Source of the DNA: Pseudomonas sp. dw_358
GTDB lineage: Bacteria > Pseudomonadota > Gammaproteobacteria > Pseudomonadales > Pseudomonadaceae
Assembly (NCBI RefSeq): GCF_018449655.1
Contig: NZ_JAAVUX010000001.1
Coordinates: forward strand, 186,001 to 250,000
DNA: 64,000 bases
Direction of reading: 5' to 3'
How positions within the stretch are numbered: position 1 is the stretch's first letter; every line of letters starts with the position of its first letter. Below the pieces are notes generated by a model. It saw only the letters and a list, made by a program, of their open reading frames with translations, was not told where the DNA came from and made no database searches. A program made the position numbers and the translations under genes. Positions 1-10,496 of this stretch are shown here, in pieces.

Positions 1-1609
1 GGATCTGGCGGCCAAGCAGAATGACCCGACCCGGGCTGCGCAAATTCTGACCCAAGTCAATCTGGACGTGCTCAAACCCGGCCCGCAAGTCTATGCCAGC
101 ACCCTGTCGGCAGAGCTTGCCTTGGGCCGCAACGACCCCAAGGCCGCGCTTGCCGCCCTCAGCCATCCGAGCCTCGGGCGCCTGAGTGAACTGCCGCTGG
201 ATCAACAGGTTCGCACGCAACTGGTCCAGGCTCGCGCCCTGGAAGCCGACGGCCAACTGCTGGCCGCAGCCCGCGGGCGGGTTTTCGTGGCGCCGATGCT
301 CAGTGGCGAACAAGCCGCAAGCAACCAGGAAGCCATCTGGAGCCTGGTTTCGGCACTGCCGGCCGATCAACTGCAGAACGCCGGCAACGACGAGTTCGGT
401 GGCTGGCTGAGCCTGGCGCAGGCGGTCAAGTCCTCGCCGACCCTGGAACAGCAGCAAAGCGCAATCAACGCATGGAAAGCCCAACATCCGGACCACCCGG
501 CGGCCCGGCAGCTGCCCGCACCGTTGACCAAGCTCATGGCCCTGACCAGCCAACCGCTGACCAAGATCATTTTGCTGCTGCCCCAGGAAGGCCAATTGGC
601 CGGGGTCGGTCGCGCCTTGCGTGACGGCTTCATGGCCAGCGAATTCCAGGCACAGCAGGCCGGGAGCAAAACGCCGGCCATTGAGGTCGTCGACAGCTCG
701 CGCCTGACCTCGTTGGACGACTTCTACCGCCAGGCGCAAGCGTCCGGCGCGCAACTGGTGGTCGGCCCCCTCGAGAAGCCGCTGGTCAAGCAGCTGGCCG
801 CTCGCGCACAGCTGCCGATCAATACCCTGGCACTGAACTACAGCGACACCAACCCGATCAGCCCACCCCAGCTGTTCCAGTTTGGCCTGGCCGCCGAAGA
901 CGAAGCCCGTGAAGTGTCCCGCCGCGCCCGCGCCGACGGCCGCCATAACGCGGTTGCATTGGTGCCCAAGGGCGAATGGGGCGATCGCGTTCTGGCCGCT
1001 TTCCGCCAGGACTGGGAAGCCAATGGCGGGACGCTGCTCGGCTCCGAGCGGGTCGATCAGCCGGTCGCGCTGGCCCAGCAGATCGAACGCCTGTTTCAGG
1101 TCCACGGTCAGTCCGGCAGCAGCCTGCAGAACGGCCAAGGCGCCCAGCCAAGCCGTCGCCAGGACGTCGACTTCGTCTTCCTTGCCTCGACCCCGCAACA
1201 GGCCCAGCAGATCAAGCCCACCCTGAATTACCAGTACGCCGGGGACGTGCCAGTGTATGCCACCTCCAATGTCTATAGCGCCAGCGGTGATCAGGCGCAG
1301 TACAACGACATGAATGGCATCATGTTCTGTGAAACACCTTGGTTGCTGGACACCAACGGTGCACTGCAACAGCAGGTGACCCGCCAATGGCCACAGGCCG
1401 CCAGCAGCCTCGGCCGCTTGTATGCCATGGGCGCCGACGCCTTTACCCTGGCCTCACGCCTGCAGCAGCTCAAGGCCTTGCCGGACAATCGCATTCCAGG
1501 TGTTTCCGGCAGCCTGGGGCTGGGCAGCAACCAGCGCATCGATCGCCAACTGCCCTGGGCACAATTCGACAGCGGCAAGATCAAACCCTTGCCCGACGTC
1601 ACGCCCTGA
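1..1609 (+). CDS. lpoA: Penicillin-binding protein activator LpoA, 5' truncated by window edge
   Basis: Outer-membrane lipoprotein that activates the peptidoglycan synthase PBP1a. The reading frame (frame 2) is open from the first bases of the window with no plausible start, so the N-terminus with signal peptide and lipobox lies off the left edge. What remains is a TPR-like N-terminal part followed by the periplasmic-binding-protein-like C-terminal domain (ILLLPQEGQLAGVGRALRDG, then VVGPLEKPLVKQL and the Asp/Gly-rich end), typical of the LpoA/YraM family. Its stop shares one base with the yraN start (TGATG), implying translational coupling in an lpoA-yraN-SIS-BON operon. The order matches E. 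coli lpoA-yraN-diaA-dolP, which supports the call. Confidence 0.93.
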   Translation, partial: DLAAKQNDPTRAAQILTQVNLDVLKPGPQVYASTLSAELALGRNDPKAALAALSHPSLGRLSELPLDQQVRTQLVQARALEADGQLLAAARGRVFVAPMLSGEQAASNQEAIWSLVSALPADQLQNAGNDEFGGWLSLAQAVKSSPTLEQQQSAINAWKAQHPDHPAARQLPAPLTKLMALTSQPLTKIILLLPQEGQLAGVGRALRDGFMASEFQAQQAGSKTPAIEVVDSSRLTSLDDFYRQAQASGAQLVVGPLEKPLVKQLAARAQLPINTLALNYSDTNPISPPQLFQFGLAAEDEAREVSRRARADGRHNAVALVPKGEWGDRVLAAFRQDWEANGGTLLGSERVDQPVALAQQIERLFQVHGQSGSSLQNGQGAQPSRRQDVDFVFLASTPQQAQQIKPTLNYQYAGDVPVYATSNVYSASGDQAQYNDMNGIMFCETPWLLDTNGALQQQVTRQWPQAASSLGRLYAMGADAFTLASRLQQLKALPDNRIPGVSGSLGLGSNQRIDRQLPWAQFDSGKIKPLPDVTP

Positions 1610-1980
1610 TGGGGCCCAGCTCGCCCCGCGCAGCCGGCCAGGCTGCCGAGCAACAAGCGCTGGACTACCTGCAGGCTCAAGGCCTGCGGGTATTGCACCG
1701 CAACTGGCTGAGCAAAGGGGGCGAGCTTGATCTGGTCATGCTTGATGGCGATACAGTAGTATTCGTCGAAGTTCGCTATAGGCTACACGCCAAATGGGGC
1801 GGAGCCCTGGGCAGCATCGACGCGCGCAAGCAAGCGAGACTGATCAAGGCAGCTCAGTGGTTTCTGCAGATCGAGAGCCACTGGCAATCCTCACCTTGCC
1901 GCTTCGACGTGATTGCCCTGGAAGGCAGTGCCGATGCCACCCATAAAGTACAATGGCTGAGCAATGCCTTTGATTCTTGA
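1609..1980 (+). CDS. yraN: YraN/UPF0102 family putative nuclease
   Basis: A 123-residue protein with the YraN restriction-endonuclease-like core: GGELDLVMLDGD at about residues 37-48 followed by VFVEVRYR at about 51-58. The E-x-D ... E-V-R pattern is the family's predicted PD-(D/E)xK-type active site, with Arg in the place of the usual Lys. The ATG overlaps the lpoA stop by one base, which fixes the start; a longer in-frame extension runs into lpoA and is rejected. YraN proteins are often found beside lpoA and diaA in gammaproteobacteria. The biological role is poorly defined; a nuclease or Holliday-junction-related function is inferred from the fold only. Confidence 0.92.
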   Translation: MGPSSPRAAGQAAEQQALDYLQAQGLRVLHRNWLSKGGELDLVMLDGDTVVFVEVRYRLHAKWGGALGSIDARKQARLIKAAQWFLQIESHWQSSPCRFDVIALEGSADATHKVQWLSNAFDS

Positions 1981-3281
<1,301 letters not shown>

Positions 3282-3296
3282 TCGATTCGAACCCAT

Positions 3297-3328
3297 GAAA
3301 AAGGCGACCTTGAAGGTCGCCTTTTTTT
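3297..3328. terminator. Intrinsic terminator between the dolP-type gene and sspB
   Basis: AAGGCGACC and GGTCGCCTT form a perfect stem around a short TTGAA loop, preceded by a run of A and followed by seven T. It lies between convergent genes and can serve both strands. Confidence 0.92.
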
Positions 3329-3342
3329 GTCGCGCAGATCGG

Positions 3343-3771
3343 TTACTTGACCACCTTCAAGCTCGGCCGCCCCGACGGACGCGGTGGCTGACCGTCTGGT
3401 GGCGTATCGTCGTCAGACCCTTCTTCTTCCAGCGCCTCGGATAACGACTCATCGCCGAGATCCGGCTCCAGGTCGAAGACCATACCCTGACCGTTCTCCC
3501 GGGCATAGATGCCCAGGATCGCACCGGTTGGCACGTACAAAGTATGAGAAGTACCGCCAAAGCGACCATCAAAGCTGATGGCCTCGTTGTCCATGTGCAA
3601 ATGACGCACGGCACTAGGGGAAACATTCAGAACGATCTGACCATCGCTGGCAAAGCCCTGGGGCACCTGGACAGCGGGGTACTCGGCATTGACCAGCATG
3701 TGCGGGGTGCAATCGTTATCCACGATCCACTCGTAAAGAGCGCGGATCAGGTAGGGACGACTGGAGTTCAT
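3343..3771 (-). CDS. sspB: ClpXP adaptor / stringent starvation protein B
   Basis: A 142-residue SspB. SspB tethers ssrA-tagged peptides to ClpXP for degradation. The N-terminal substrate-binding domain is typical (MNSSRPYLIRALYEWIVDN, then VNVSPSAVRHLHM-type and FGGTSHTLYVPTGAILGIYARENGQGM). An acidic linker leads to the C-terminal ClpX-binding tail GRPSLKVVK. ATG 3771 is chosen because a GGAG Shine-Dalgarno lies just upstream; a TTG one codon earlier is unlikely. It follows sspA with a 17-bp gap, the standard sspAB arrangement. Confidence 0.97.
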   Translation of the reverse strand: MNSSRPYLIRALYEWIVDNDCTPHMLVNAEYPAVQVPQGFASDGQIVLNVSPSAVRHLHMDNEAISFDGRFGGTSHTLYVPTGAILGIYARENGQGMVFDLEPDLGDESLSEALEEEGSDDDTPPDGQPPRPSGRPSLKVVK

Positions 3772-3788
3772 CAAACAGCTCCTTAAAG

Positions 3789-4406
3789 CTAGCGCATTTC
3801 ACGTTCAGCTGCCGACAGGCTGGCCTGGAAGGCCTCCCGGGCAAACTGACGCTCCATATAATCCAACAGCGGTTTAGCCGGCCTTGGCAATTCGATGCCC
3901 AGAATGGGCAAACGCCAGAGTATCGGCAATAGACAGCAGTCGACCAGACTTTGCTCCTCGCTGAGGAAATAAGGCTTGTCGGCAAACAGTGCGGATACTC
4001 CCGTCAAGCTCTCGCGCAGTTCCTTGCGCGCCTGAACCCGCGCCGGCTCCTTGCTGCGAGGATCCAGGATCAGATCCACCAGACCCACCCAGTCGCGCTG
4101 TATCCGGTGGATCAGCAAGCGACTGTTGGCACGGGCCACGGGATAGACAGGCAGCAACGGCGGATGCGGATAACGCTCGTCCAGGTACTCCATCACCACC
4201 GTCGACTCGTACAGGGCAAGATCCCTGTCCACCAGCGTCGGGGTGCTGCCGTAGGGATTCACTTCGATGAGTTGCGGCGGCAGGCGCCCCGCCACTACAT
4301 CGATGATTTCGACGCTTACACCTTTCTCGGCGAGAACGATGCGCACCCGATGAGAATAGTGGTCAGCGGGGTCGGAGTAACAGGCCAACCGATTGGTCAC
4401 GCCCAT
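3789..4406 (-). CDS. sspA: Stringent starvation protein A (GST-fold RNA polymerase-associated protein)
   Basis: A 205-residue SspA. It has an N-terminal thioredoxin-like GST domain ([20 protein letters not shown]) with the conserved cis-Pro region [19 protein letters not shown], and an all-helical C-terminal GST domain. SspA binds RNA polymerase and modulates stress transcription. ATG 4406 follows a GAGGAGG ribosome site; the upstream extension in frame has no family similarity. In P. aeruginosa and P. putida the petABC cytochrome bc1 genes lie immediately upstream, between sspA and rpsI; here the 231 bp upstream contain only a terminator, so sspAB must have its own promoter. Confidence 0.96.
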   Translation of the reverse strand: MGVTNRLACYSDPADHYSHRVRIVLAEKGVSVEIIDVVAGRLPPQLIEVNPYGSTPTLVDRDLALYESTVVMEYLDERYPHPPLLPVYPVARANSRLLIHRIQRDWVGLVDLILDPRSKEPARVQARKELRESLTGVSALFADKPYFLSEEQSLVDCCLLPILWRLPILGIELPRPAKPLLDYMERQFAREAFQASLSAAEREMR

Positions 4407-4585
4407 GGCGGTCCTCCTCGCGTATAAAAATATGGACTTGCAAAGCAGGCGTACCGCGGGCGGCACACTGACAAGCCGCGAATTTTACAGCATTTCACGT
4501 CCGCACCCGCGCCTAATCTCGCCTGAAGCAGTAAGCATTGATGAACATCCGGCTGACGGATTGGCACCGCTCCCTGAATTTCAGC

Positions 4586-4622
4586 AAAAAAAAGCCCGAC
4601 TCCAAAGAGCCGGGCTTTTTTT
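4586..4622. terminator. Intrinsic terminator downstream of rpsI
   Basis: AAGCCCGACTC and GAGCCGGGCTT pair (one mismatch) around CAAA, with eight A before and seven T after. On the minus strand it directly follows the rpsI stop codon and ends the rplM-rpsI operon. Confidence 0.9.
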
Positions 4623-4637
4623 GAACGAAGCGGCGAA

Positions 4638-5030
4638 TTAACGCTTCGAGTACTGCGGACGCTTACGCGCTTTACGCAGACCGACTTTCTTACGTTCAAC
4701 TTCACGAGCATCGCGAGTCACGAAGCCCGCTTTGCGCAGAGCGCCACGCAGGGTTTCGTCGTACTGCATCAACGCACGGGTGATACCGTGACGGATCGCA
4801 CCGGCCTGACCGCTGACACCACCACCGATAACGGTGACGTAGATGTCGAACTTTTCGGTGGTCTCGGTCAGTTCCAGCGGCTGACGAACTACCATGCGGG
4901 CAGTTTCGCGGCCGAAGAAAGTGTCCAGCGAACGGTTGTTGATGGAGATGTTACCAGTGCCCGGACGCAGGAAAACGCGTGCGGTTGCAGTCTTGCGACG
5001 GCCAGTGCCGTAATTTTGAGTCGCCGACAT
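4638..5030 (-). CDS. rpsI: 30S ribosomal protein S9
   Basis: A 130-residue S9 (uS9). The N-terminus [20 protein letters not shown] and the basic C-terminal tail [12 protein letters not shown], which reaches into the ribosomal P site, are both complete. It is 14 bp downstream of rplM in the universal L13-S9 operon. A terminator follows directly. The usual pseudomonad continuation into petABC is missing. Confidence 0.99.
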   Translation of the reverse strand: MSATQNYGTGRRKTATARVFLRPGTGNISINNRSLDTFFGRETARMVVRQPLELTETTEKFDIYVTVIGGGVSGQAGAIRHGITRALMQYDETLRGALRKAGFVTRDAREVERKKVGLRKARKRPQYSKR

Positions 5031-5044
5031 AATGAACTATTCCG

Positions 5045-5473
5045 TTAAAACTTCAGTTCTTGGGGCTGCTGAGCAGTATGAGGGTGAGCAGTGCCCGCAT
5101 AGACTTTCAGCTTACGGTACATGTCGCGACCCAGCGGGTTCTTCGGCAGCATGCCTTTAACCGCGGTCTCGATCACGCGCTCAGGGGCCTTGGCGATCAG
5201 CTTTTCAAAGTTGATCGACTTGATACCGCCCGGGAAACCGGAGTGGGAGTAGTACATTTTATCGGTGGTTTTAGCACCGGTAACGCGAACCTGCTCGGCA
5301 TTGATCACGACGATGTAGTCGCCGGTGTCAACGTGAGGGGTGTACTCAGGCTTGTGCTTGCCACGCAGACGGCTCGCGATTTCTGTAGCCAGACGACCCA
5401 GGGTCTGACCAGCAGCATCAACGACGAACCAGTCGCGCTTTACTGTTTCCGGTTTAGCAGTAAAAGTTTTCAT
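5045..5473 (-). CDS. rplM: 50S ribosomal protein L13
   Basis: A 142-residue L13 (uL13), full length. It opens [20 protein letters not shown] and has the conserved internal stretch [22 protein letters not shown] and [12 protein letters not shown] end. First gene of the rplM-rpsI operon, with a recognisable sigma-70 promoter just upstream (5516-5544). Confidence 0.99.
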   Translation of the reverse strand: MKTFTAKPETVKRDWFVVDAAGQTLGRLATEIASRLRGKHKPEYTPHVDTGDYIVVINAEQVRVTGAKTTDKMYYSHSGFPGGIKSINFEKLIAKAPERVIETAVKGMLPKNPLGRDMYRKLKVYAGTAHPHTAQQPQELKF

Positions 5474-5824
5474 TCTTTATAGCCTCAGGGGCCGCCCAGC
5501 AAAAATAGACGGCGGATCTTACTGAATAGTGCTTACTTTGACAAGTCAAAGGCAGCCGGGCACGTGACGCTTTTCGGGGGCTCGGGTCATCACGTCTCAT
5601 GCACGGCAAGATTCTTCCGGGAGGCGGGGCATCACGCCGCTTCTTAGAGAGGTGCCGAATTATCCAGATCCTCAGAAAAAAAGCAACCAGAAACGGCGGA
5701 AAGCTTCAGAAGGTCCTGTGCAAGGTGGAACCGGTACACCAGAGTGTTTTTTCTTGTTGCAGGGCGCTTGAAGCAGGACTCGGCTCGCCCTACTCTGGGT
5801 GCTTCAACCTATAAGAACAAGCAT
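5474..5824. other. Intergenic region between divergent rplM and a GlxA-type regulator
   Basis: These 351 bp separate two divergently read genes. The rplM-proximal part carries the rplM promoter. The remainder contains no ORF with family similarity and no repeat I can recognise. In P. aeruginosa and P. putida zapE lies close upstream of rplM; it is not here, so a rearrangement joint may lie in this stretch (inference). Confidence 0.5.
5516..5544 (-). promoter_or_regulatory. Sigma-70 promoter of rplM-rpsI
   Basis: Read on the minus strand: TTGTCA (-35), a 17-bp spacer, TAAGAT (-10), with the -10 box 43 bp before the rplM start codon. Hexamer match and spacing are good; the transcription start is inferred, not measured. 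Confidence 0.65.
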
Positions 5825-6829
5825 ATGACCTTCTCTCCCCCCGTCACGGCGGCCTTGCGCCGCGTGAGTATTCTTGCAGTAGACAAGGTCATGGCCTCGA
5901 TGCTGATGCAGGCCAAGGACTTCTTCCACATGGCCAGCCTGCGTTACGGCAAGCAGAGCGGGCACGGACTGACCCCTGTATTCGAGACCCGCCTGGTCAG
6001 CCCCGACGGCCTGCCGGTGCGCAGCTTCAGCGATGTCGAACTGCCGGTCAGCAGTGCCCTGGAAGATGCCGACATCATTATTCTGCCCGCGCACTGGGAT
6101 GACTTTGACGCCCTCTGCGCTCGCTACCCTCAGGTCATCCCCTGGCTGCAGCACCAGCATGCTCGAGGAGCCGTGCTGTGTGCCGAAGCCAGCGGCGTGT
6201 TCTGGCTGGCGGCGGCGGATCTGCTGGACGGCAAGGAGGCGACCACCTACTGGCGTTTCTTCGAGGAGTTTCGCCAGCGCTTTCCCAAGGTCATCCTCAA
6301 CCCGGACAAACACCTGACCGACGCCGATAATCTCTACTGCGCCGGCGGCCCGGTCTCGGCGTGCGACCTGTACATCTACCTGATAGAGCGATTCTGCGGT
6401 GCCAGCGTGGCGCAGGCAGTGGCCCGGGATATTCTCTATGAAGTGCAGCGCAGCTATGCACCGGGGCGCATGGGCTTCGGCGGCCAGAAATTGCACCACG
6501 ACACACTGATCCTGCAGGTACAGCAGTGGCTCGAAGGGCATTTTTCCGAAAAGTTTCGTTTCGAGGATGTGGCACGCCAGCATGGCATGAGCATTCGCAA
6601 TTTCATGCGCCGCTTCCAGAGCGCCACCGGCGACAAGCCGCTGCACTATTTGCAGCGGTTACGCATCGAGACTGCGAAGGGCCTGCTCTCGGGCTCACGC
6701 AAAAGCGTCAAGACCATCAGCTATGAAGTGGGCTATGACGACGCGAGCTTCTTTGCCCGGCTCTTTCGCCAACACACCGACATGTCACCGAACGAGTATC
6801 GGCTGCAGTTTGTAGGGATGTGCGCCTGA
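5825..6829 (+). CDS. GlxA-family transcriptional regulator (DJ-1/PfpI domain + AraC HTH)
   Basis: A 334-residue regulator. The N-terminal half (about 10-190) is a DJ-1/PfpI glutamine-amidotransferase-like domain, with the elbow region AVLCAEASGVFWLAAADLL. The C-terminal third (about 225-330) is an AraC-type double helix-turn-helix, RFEDVARQHGMSIRNFMRRF and SVKTISYEVGYDDASFFARL. In Pseudomonas this architecture includes regulators of choline, carnitine and arginine catabolism (GbdR, CdhR, ArgR); I cannot assign the ligand. ATG 5825 is preferred over an in-frame start about 80 bp upstream because family similarity starts here. It has no obvious target operon next door, since moaCDE lies convergent on the other strand. 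Confidence 0.88.
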   Translation: MTFSPPVTAALRRVSILAVDKVMASMLMQAKDFFHMASLRYGKQSGHGLTPVFETRLVSPDGLPVRSFSDVELPVSSALEDADIIILPAHWDDFDALCARYPQVIPWLQHQHARGAVLCAEASGVFWLAAADLLDGKEATTYWRFFEEFRQRFPKVILNPDKHLTDADNLYCAGGPVSACDLYIYLIERFCGASVAQAVARDILYEVQRSYAPGRMGFGGQKLHHDTLILQVQQWLEGHFSEKFRFEDVARQHGMSIRNFMRRFQSATGDKPLHYLQRLRIETAKGLLSGSRKSVKTISYEVGYDDASFFARLFRQHTDMSPNEYRLQFVGMCA

Positions 6830-6867
6830 GGCCCGAGACCTCGATACAGGCGATGGGGATCGATAAC

Positions 6868-7317
6868 TTATCTCCAGCGATCCGCCGCCAAATGATCACT
6901 TTCGCGCCCCTCCACCCAGCGTGGGCCGTCCTCGGTGTTTTCCTTCTTCCAGAACGGCGCCCGGGTCTTGAGGTAATCCATCACGAAATCACAGGCCTCG
7001 AATGCGGCACGACGGTGAGCACTGGCGACACCGACGAATACAATCGGCTCGCCGGGTTCCAGAGCGCCAACCCGATGCAGGATCTCGACCTTGAGCAACG
7101 GCCAGCGCCGGGCGGCCTCCAGAGTGATTTTCTCCAGGGCCTTCTCCGTCATGCCCGGATAGTGCTCCAGAAACATGCCCGACACGTCATGCCCGTCATT
7201 GAAGTCACGGACATAGCCGACAAACCCGACCACAGCACCGACCCCGGCATTGGCCGAGTGCAAGGTGTTGAGCTCGGTGCCGGGGTCGAACGCCGCCGCC
7301 TGGACTCGAACCGTCAT
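6868..7317 (-). CDS. moaE: Molybdopterin synthase catalytic subunit MoaE
   Basis: A 149-residue MoaE. It has VGAVVGFVGYVRDFNDGHDVSGMFLEHYPGMTEKAL, the substrate-binding H-R-x-G segment ILHRVGALEPGE, and the C-terminal active-site motif FWKKENTEDGPRWVEGR with the family's Lys pair. With MoaD it inserts the dithiolene sulfurs into precursor Z to form molybdopterin. It is the last gene of a moaC-moaD-moaE operon; its start lies two bases past the moaD stop. Confidence 0.97.
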   Translation of the reverse strand: MTVRVQAAAFDPGTELNTLHSANAGVGAVVGFVGYVRDFNDGHDVSGMFLEHYPGMTEKALEKITLEAARRWPLLKVEILHRVGALEPGEPIVFVGVASAHRRAAFEACDFVMDYLKTRAPFWKKENTEDGPRWVEGRESDHLAADRWR

Positions 7318-7318
7318 C

Positions 7319-7561
7319 TCACCCTCCGGTGACCGTAGGAAAGAACGCTATCTCGTCGCCGTCGACAAGGGTCTCTGCGAGGGCACACAGTTCTTCGTTG
7401 CGCGCACACATGATGTTCTGCTCGCCCAACACATCGTGCCCACCGCGCAGAATGAGAAACTGGCGCAACGCGTCGACACTGGAGAACTCACCTTCCACCC
7501 ACTCGCGATCACGACCCAGCACCTCACGATAGCGGGCAAAGTACAACACCTTGAGCTTCAT
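7319..7561 (-). CDS. moaD: Molybdopterin synthase sulfur-carrier subunit MoaD
   Basis: An 80-residue ubiquitin-like protein ending in Gly-Gly (FFPTVTGG), the C-terminus that is adenylated and thiocarboxylated to donate sulfur to MoaE. It opens [19 protein letters not shown] 7561 overlaps the moaC stop by 4 bp (ATGA), indicating coupling; the longer in-frame extension lies within moaC and is not used. Confidence 0.96.
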   Translation of the reverse strand: MKLKVLYFARYREVLGRDREWVEGEFSSVDALRQFLILRGGHDVLGEQNIMCARNEELCALAETLVDGDEIAFFPTVTGG

Positions 7562-8031
7562 GCCGGATCTGCCTGAAAGTGGCCGCTTTTGCCGCCCAGC
7601 TTCTCCAGCAGGCGCACTTGCTCGATCACCATGCCGCGATCCACCGCCTTGCACATGTCATAGAGGGTCAGGGCGGCCACGCTGGCCGCCGTGAGGGCTT
7701 CCATTTCCACCCCGGTCTGGCCGGAAAGCTTGCAGCGGGCGATGATCAAAACGGCATCCTCGCCTTCGGCAGCCAGCTCGACCTTGACCCCGGTGAGCAT
7801 CAGCGGGTGACACAATGGAATCAGGTCGGAGGTTTTCTTCGCCGCCTGAATCCCGGCGATACGCGCCACGGCAAACACATCGCCTTTGGGGTGCTCGCCG
7901 TCGACGATCATTTTCAGTGTCTGCGGCATCATCCGCACACGGGCCTGGGCCACCGCCTCGCGAAAGGTGACGGCCTTGTCGGTGACGTCGACCATGTTCG
8001 CACGCCCTTGGGAATCAAGATGAGTCAGCAC
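7558..8031 (-). CDS. moaC: Cyclic pyranopterin monophosphate synthase MoaC
   Basis: A 157-residue MoaC, close to the family length. It converts the MoaA product to cyclic pyranopterin monophosphate in molybdenum-cofactor synthesis. Visible are [20 protein letters not shown], the hexamer-interface and active-site region [19 protein letters not shown], and [23 protein letters not shown] with the conserved Asp and Lys. The start is taken as GTG 8031, giving the usual V/M-L-T-H-L-D N-terminus; the upstream ORF extension does not resemble MoaC. First gene of moaCDE, divergent from glutaminase. Confidence 0.95.
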   Translation of the reverse strand: MLTHLDSQGRANMVDVTDKAVTFREAVAQARVRMMPQTLKMIVDGEHPKGDVFAVARIAGIQAAKKTSDLIPLCHPLMLTGVKVELAAEGEDAVLIIARCKLSGQTGVEMEALTAASVAALTLYDMCKAVDRGMVIEQVRLLEKLGGKSGHFQADPA

Positions 8032-8147
8032 AGCAATGCTCCTGTTATCAAGCCAGAAGTGTAAACCCCGCCCAGTGGTCTTGCACGGTGTGATGCACCA
8101 GACTGGCCACACGTCTATTGGACCATTGCACAGAAGCGAGCCTGGCC

Positions 8148-9056
8148 ATGCAGCAGATCCTTGATGAAATACTTGATGACGTCCGTCCGCTGATCGGCCA
8201 AGGCAAAGTGGCTGACTACATTCCCGCGCTGGGTGAGGTCGAGCCGCGCCAACTGGGGATCGCGGTGTACGGCAATAGTGGCGAGATGTACAGCGCCGGC
8301 GACGCCCAGACGCTGTTTTCCATCCAGAGCATCTCCAAAGTCTTCAGCCTGGTGCAGGCGATCGGGCATTCCGGCGAAGACATCTGGCAACGCCTGGGCC
8401 ACGAACCCTCGGGCCAGCCGTTCAACTCCCTGGTGCAGCTGGAGTTCGAGCGCGGCCGGCCGCGCAACCCGTTCATCAATGCTGGCGCGCTGGTGATCTG
8501 CGACATCAATCAGGGACGCTTCGCAGCGCCGGCTTTGTCCATGCGCGATTTTGTGCGCCGCCTGTGCGGCAACCCGTACATTGTCTCCGACGCCAAAGTG
8601 GCCGAGTCGGAATACCAGCACCGCGCCCGCAATGCCGCAGCGGCCTACCTGATGAAGTCTTTCGGCAACTTCCATGGCGATGTCGAGACCGTGTTGCGTA
8701 GCTACTTTCACCATTGCGCACTGAGCATGAATTGCCTCGATCTGGCCAGGGCCTTCGGATTTCTGGCCAACCAAGGCTATTGCGCCCATAGCGGCGAGCA
8801 AGTGCTGACCGCGCGACAGGCCAAGCAAGTCAATTCGATCATGGCTACCAGCGGGCTGTACGACGAGGCCGGCAACTTCGCTTATCGAGTGGGCTTGCCG
8901 GGCAAAAGCGGCGTGGGCGGCGGCATTGTCGCCGTGGTACCGGGGCGTTTCTCGGTGTGTGTATGGTCGCCCGAGCTCAATGCGGCGGGTAATTCTCTGG
9001 TGGGCATGGCAGCGCTGGAGAAGCTGACCCAGCGAATCGAGTGGTCCGTCTTTTAA
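8148..9056 (+). CDS. glsB: Glutaminase
   Basis: A 302-residue serine-dependent beta-lactamase-fold glutaminase that hydrolyses L-glutamine to glutamate and ammonia. The S-x-x-K catalytic motif is SISK (residues 61-64, in [13 protein letters not shown]). Other family signatures are [14 protein letters not shown], the conserved [21 protein letters not shown] and the C-terminal [23 protein letters not shown] 8148 gives the length expected for the family; an in-frame ATG 30 bp upstream has no supporting ribosome site. A bidirectional terminator follows. Confidence 0.97.
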   Translation: MQQILDEILDDVRPLIGQGKVADYIPALGEVEPRQLGIAVYGNSGEMYSAGDAQTLFSIQSISKVFSLVQAIGHSGEDIWQRLGHEPSGQPFNSLVQLEFERGRPRNPFINAGALVICDINQGRFAAPALSMRDFVRRLCGNPYIVSDAKVAESEYQHRARNAAAAYLMKSFGNFHGDVETVLRSYFHHCALSMNCLDLARAFGFLANQGYCAHSGEQVLTARQAKQVNSIMATSGLYDEAGNFAYRVGLPGKSGVGGGIVAVVPGRFSVCVWSPELNAAGNSLVGMAALEKLTQRIEWSVF

Positions 9057-9059
9057 GAC

Positions 9060-9086
9060 AAAAAGGCCCGCAACGCGGGCCTTCTT
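9060..9086. terminator. Bidirectional terminator between glsB and the phoH-like gene
   Basis: AAGGCCCGC and GCGGGCCTT form a perfect 9-bp stem with an AAC loop, with A-rich sequence on one side and a short T-rich tail on the other, between convergent genes. Confidence 0.85.
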
Positions 9087-9101
9087 CGCAAGGGCAGAGG
9101 C

Positions 9102-10496
9102 TTACAGATGGGACTCTGCGTATTCGGCCAGAATCGAGCGTGGCACGCCCTGCAAGGTGATGTGCACGCCGTTGGGGAAATCCTTGAAGCGCTCCGTCAG
9201 GTAGGTCAGCCCCGAACTGGTAGCCGACAGATAAGGGGTGTCGATCTGGGCAAGGTTGCCCAGGCAGATGACTTTGGAGCCGGAACCGGCGCGGGTGATG
9301 ATGGTTTTCATCTGGTGTGGCGTCAGGTTCTGGCACTCATCGATCAGGATCAGGCTTTGCTGGAAGCTGCGACCGCGTATGTAGTTGAGGGATTTGAACT
9401 GCAACGGGACTTTGCTGAGGATGTAGTCAACGCTGCCGTGAGTGTTCTCGTCGTCCATGTGCAGGGCTTCGAGGTTGTCGGTGATCGCACCCAGCCAGGG
9501 CTCCATTTTTTCCGCTTCGGTGCCCGGCAAAAAGCCGATTTCCTGGTCGAGTCCCTGCACGCTGCGGGTGGCAATGATGCGCCGATAGCGCTTGGTGACC
9601 ATGGTCTGTTCAATGGCCGCCGCCAGGGCCAGGATGGTTTTGCCGGAACCGGCCGCGCCGGACAGGTTGACCAGGTGAATGTCCGGGTCCATCAACGCAA
9701 ACAGCGCCAGACCCTGGTAGATATCCCGCGGCTTGAGGCCCCAGGCTTCCTGATGCAGCAACGGCTCCTGATGCAAGTCCAGCAGCATCAGTTCATCGTC
9801 TTTGACCGCTTTGATCCAGCCGACGAAACCTTGTTCGTCAATAATGAATTCGTTGATGTGCGCGGCCGGAAGCTTTTCGGCCAGTTGCACGCGATGCCAG
9901 GTACGACCATGGTCCTGACGGGTTTCCACCTTCGCGACACGGTCCCAGAACGAACCGGTCACGTTGTGATAGCCACGGGATAACAGGGCAACGTCGTCCA
10001 CCAGCTGGTCGGTGCTGTAGTCCTCGGCTTCGATCCCGCAGGCGCGAGCCTTGAGACGCATGTTGATGTCTTTGGTGACAAGCACCACGTTGATATGCGG
10101 GCTGCGGCTGTGCAGGTCGATCAACTGATTGATGATGATGTTGTCGTTCAGATGGTTAGGCAGCAGGCTGGCCGGCTCTGCGCGCTTGTCCATCAGGATG
10201 GAGAGAAAGCCCTTGGGCTCGCCTTTGCCGCGCTGGATAGGCACGCCCAACTCGACGTTGGCCGGGGTGGCATCACCCAGGGTGTTATCGATCAGCCGGA
10301 TAGCCTGGCGGCACTCGGCGGCGACTGAATGTTTACCGGCTTTGAGCTTGTCCAGTTCCTCGAGGACCGTCATGGGGATGGCGACGTGGTGTTCTTCGAA
10401 ATTCAGCAGAGCGTTGGGGTCGTGAATCAGAACGTTGGTGTCGAGCACATAAAGGATTGGCTGGTTGGAGGAAATGTTGCGTCCTTGATCATCCAT
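9102..10496 (-). CDS. PIN-domain plus PhoH-type ATPase
   Basis: A 464-residue two-domain protein. The N-terminal PIN nuclease domain (about 14-160) begins ILYVLDTNVLIHDPNALL with the metal-binding Asp residues of PIN folds. The C-terminal PhoH ATPase has Walker A GAAGSGKT and Walker B LILIDECQN, followed by the GSGSKVICLGN region. This fusion is the PhoH2 (YlaK) type, for which RNA helicase plus endoribonuclease activity is reported in actinobacteria. The N-terminal D-x-N-V-L-I and the full length suggest it is functional. It is transcribed alone: 320 bp upstream and a terminator downstream. Confidence 0.95.
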   Translation of the reverse strand: MDDQGRNISSNQPILYVLDTNVLIHDPNALLNFEEHHVAIPMTVLEELDKLKAGKHSVAAECRQAIRLIDNTLGDATPANVELGVPIQRGKGEPKGFLSILMDKRAEPASLLPNHLNDNIIINQLIDLHSRSPHINVVLVTKDINMRLKARACGIEAEDYSTDQLVDDVALLSRGYHNVTGSFWDRVAKVETRQDHGRTWHRVQLAEKLPAAHINEFIIDEQGFVGWIKAVKDDELMLLDLHQEPLLHQEAWGLKPRDIYQGLALFALMDPDIHLVNLSGAAGSGKTILALAAAIEQTMVTKRYRRIIATRSVQGLDQEIGFLPGTEAEKMEPWLGAITDNLEALHMDDENTHGSVDYILSKVPLQFKSLNYIRGRSFQQSLILIDECQNLTPHQMKTIITRAGSGSKVICLGNLAQIDTPYLSATSSGLTYLTERFKDFPNGVHITLQGVPRSILAEYAESHL

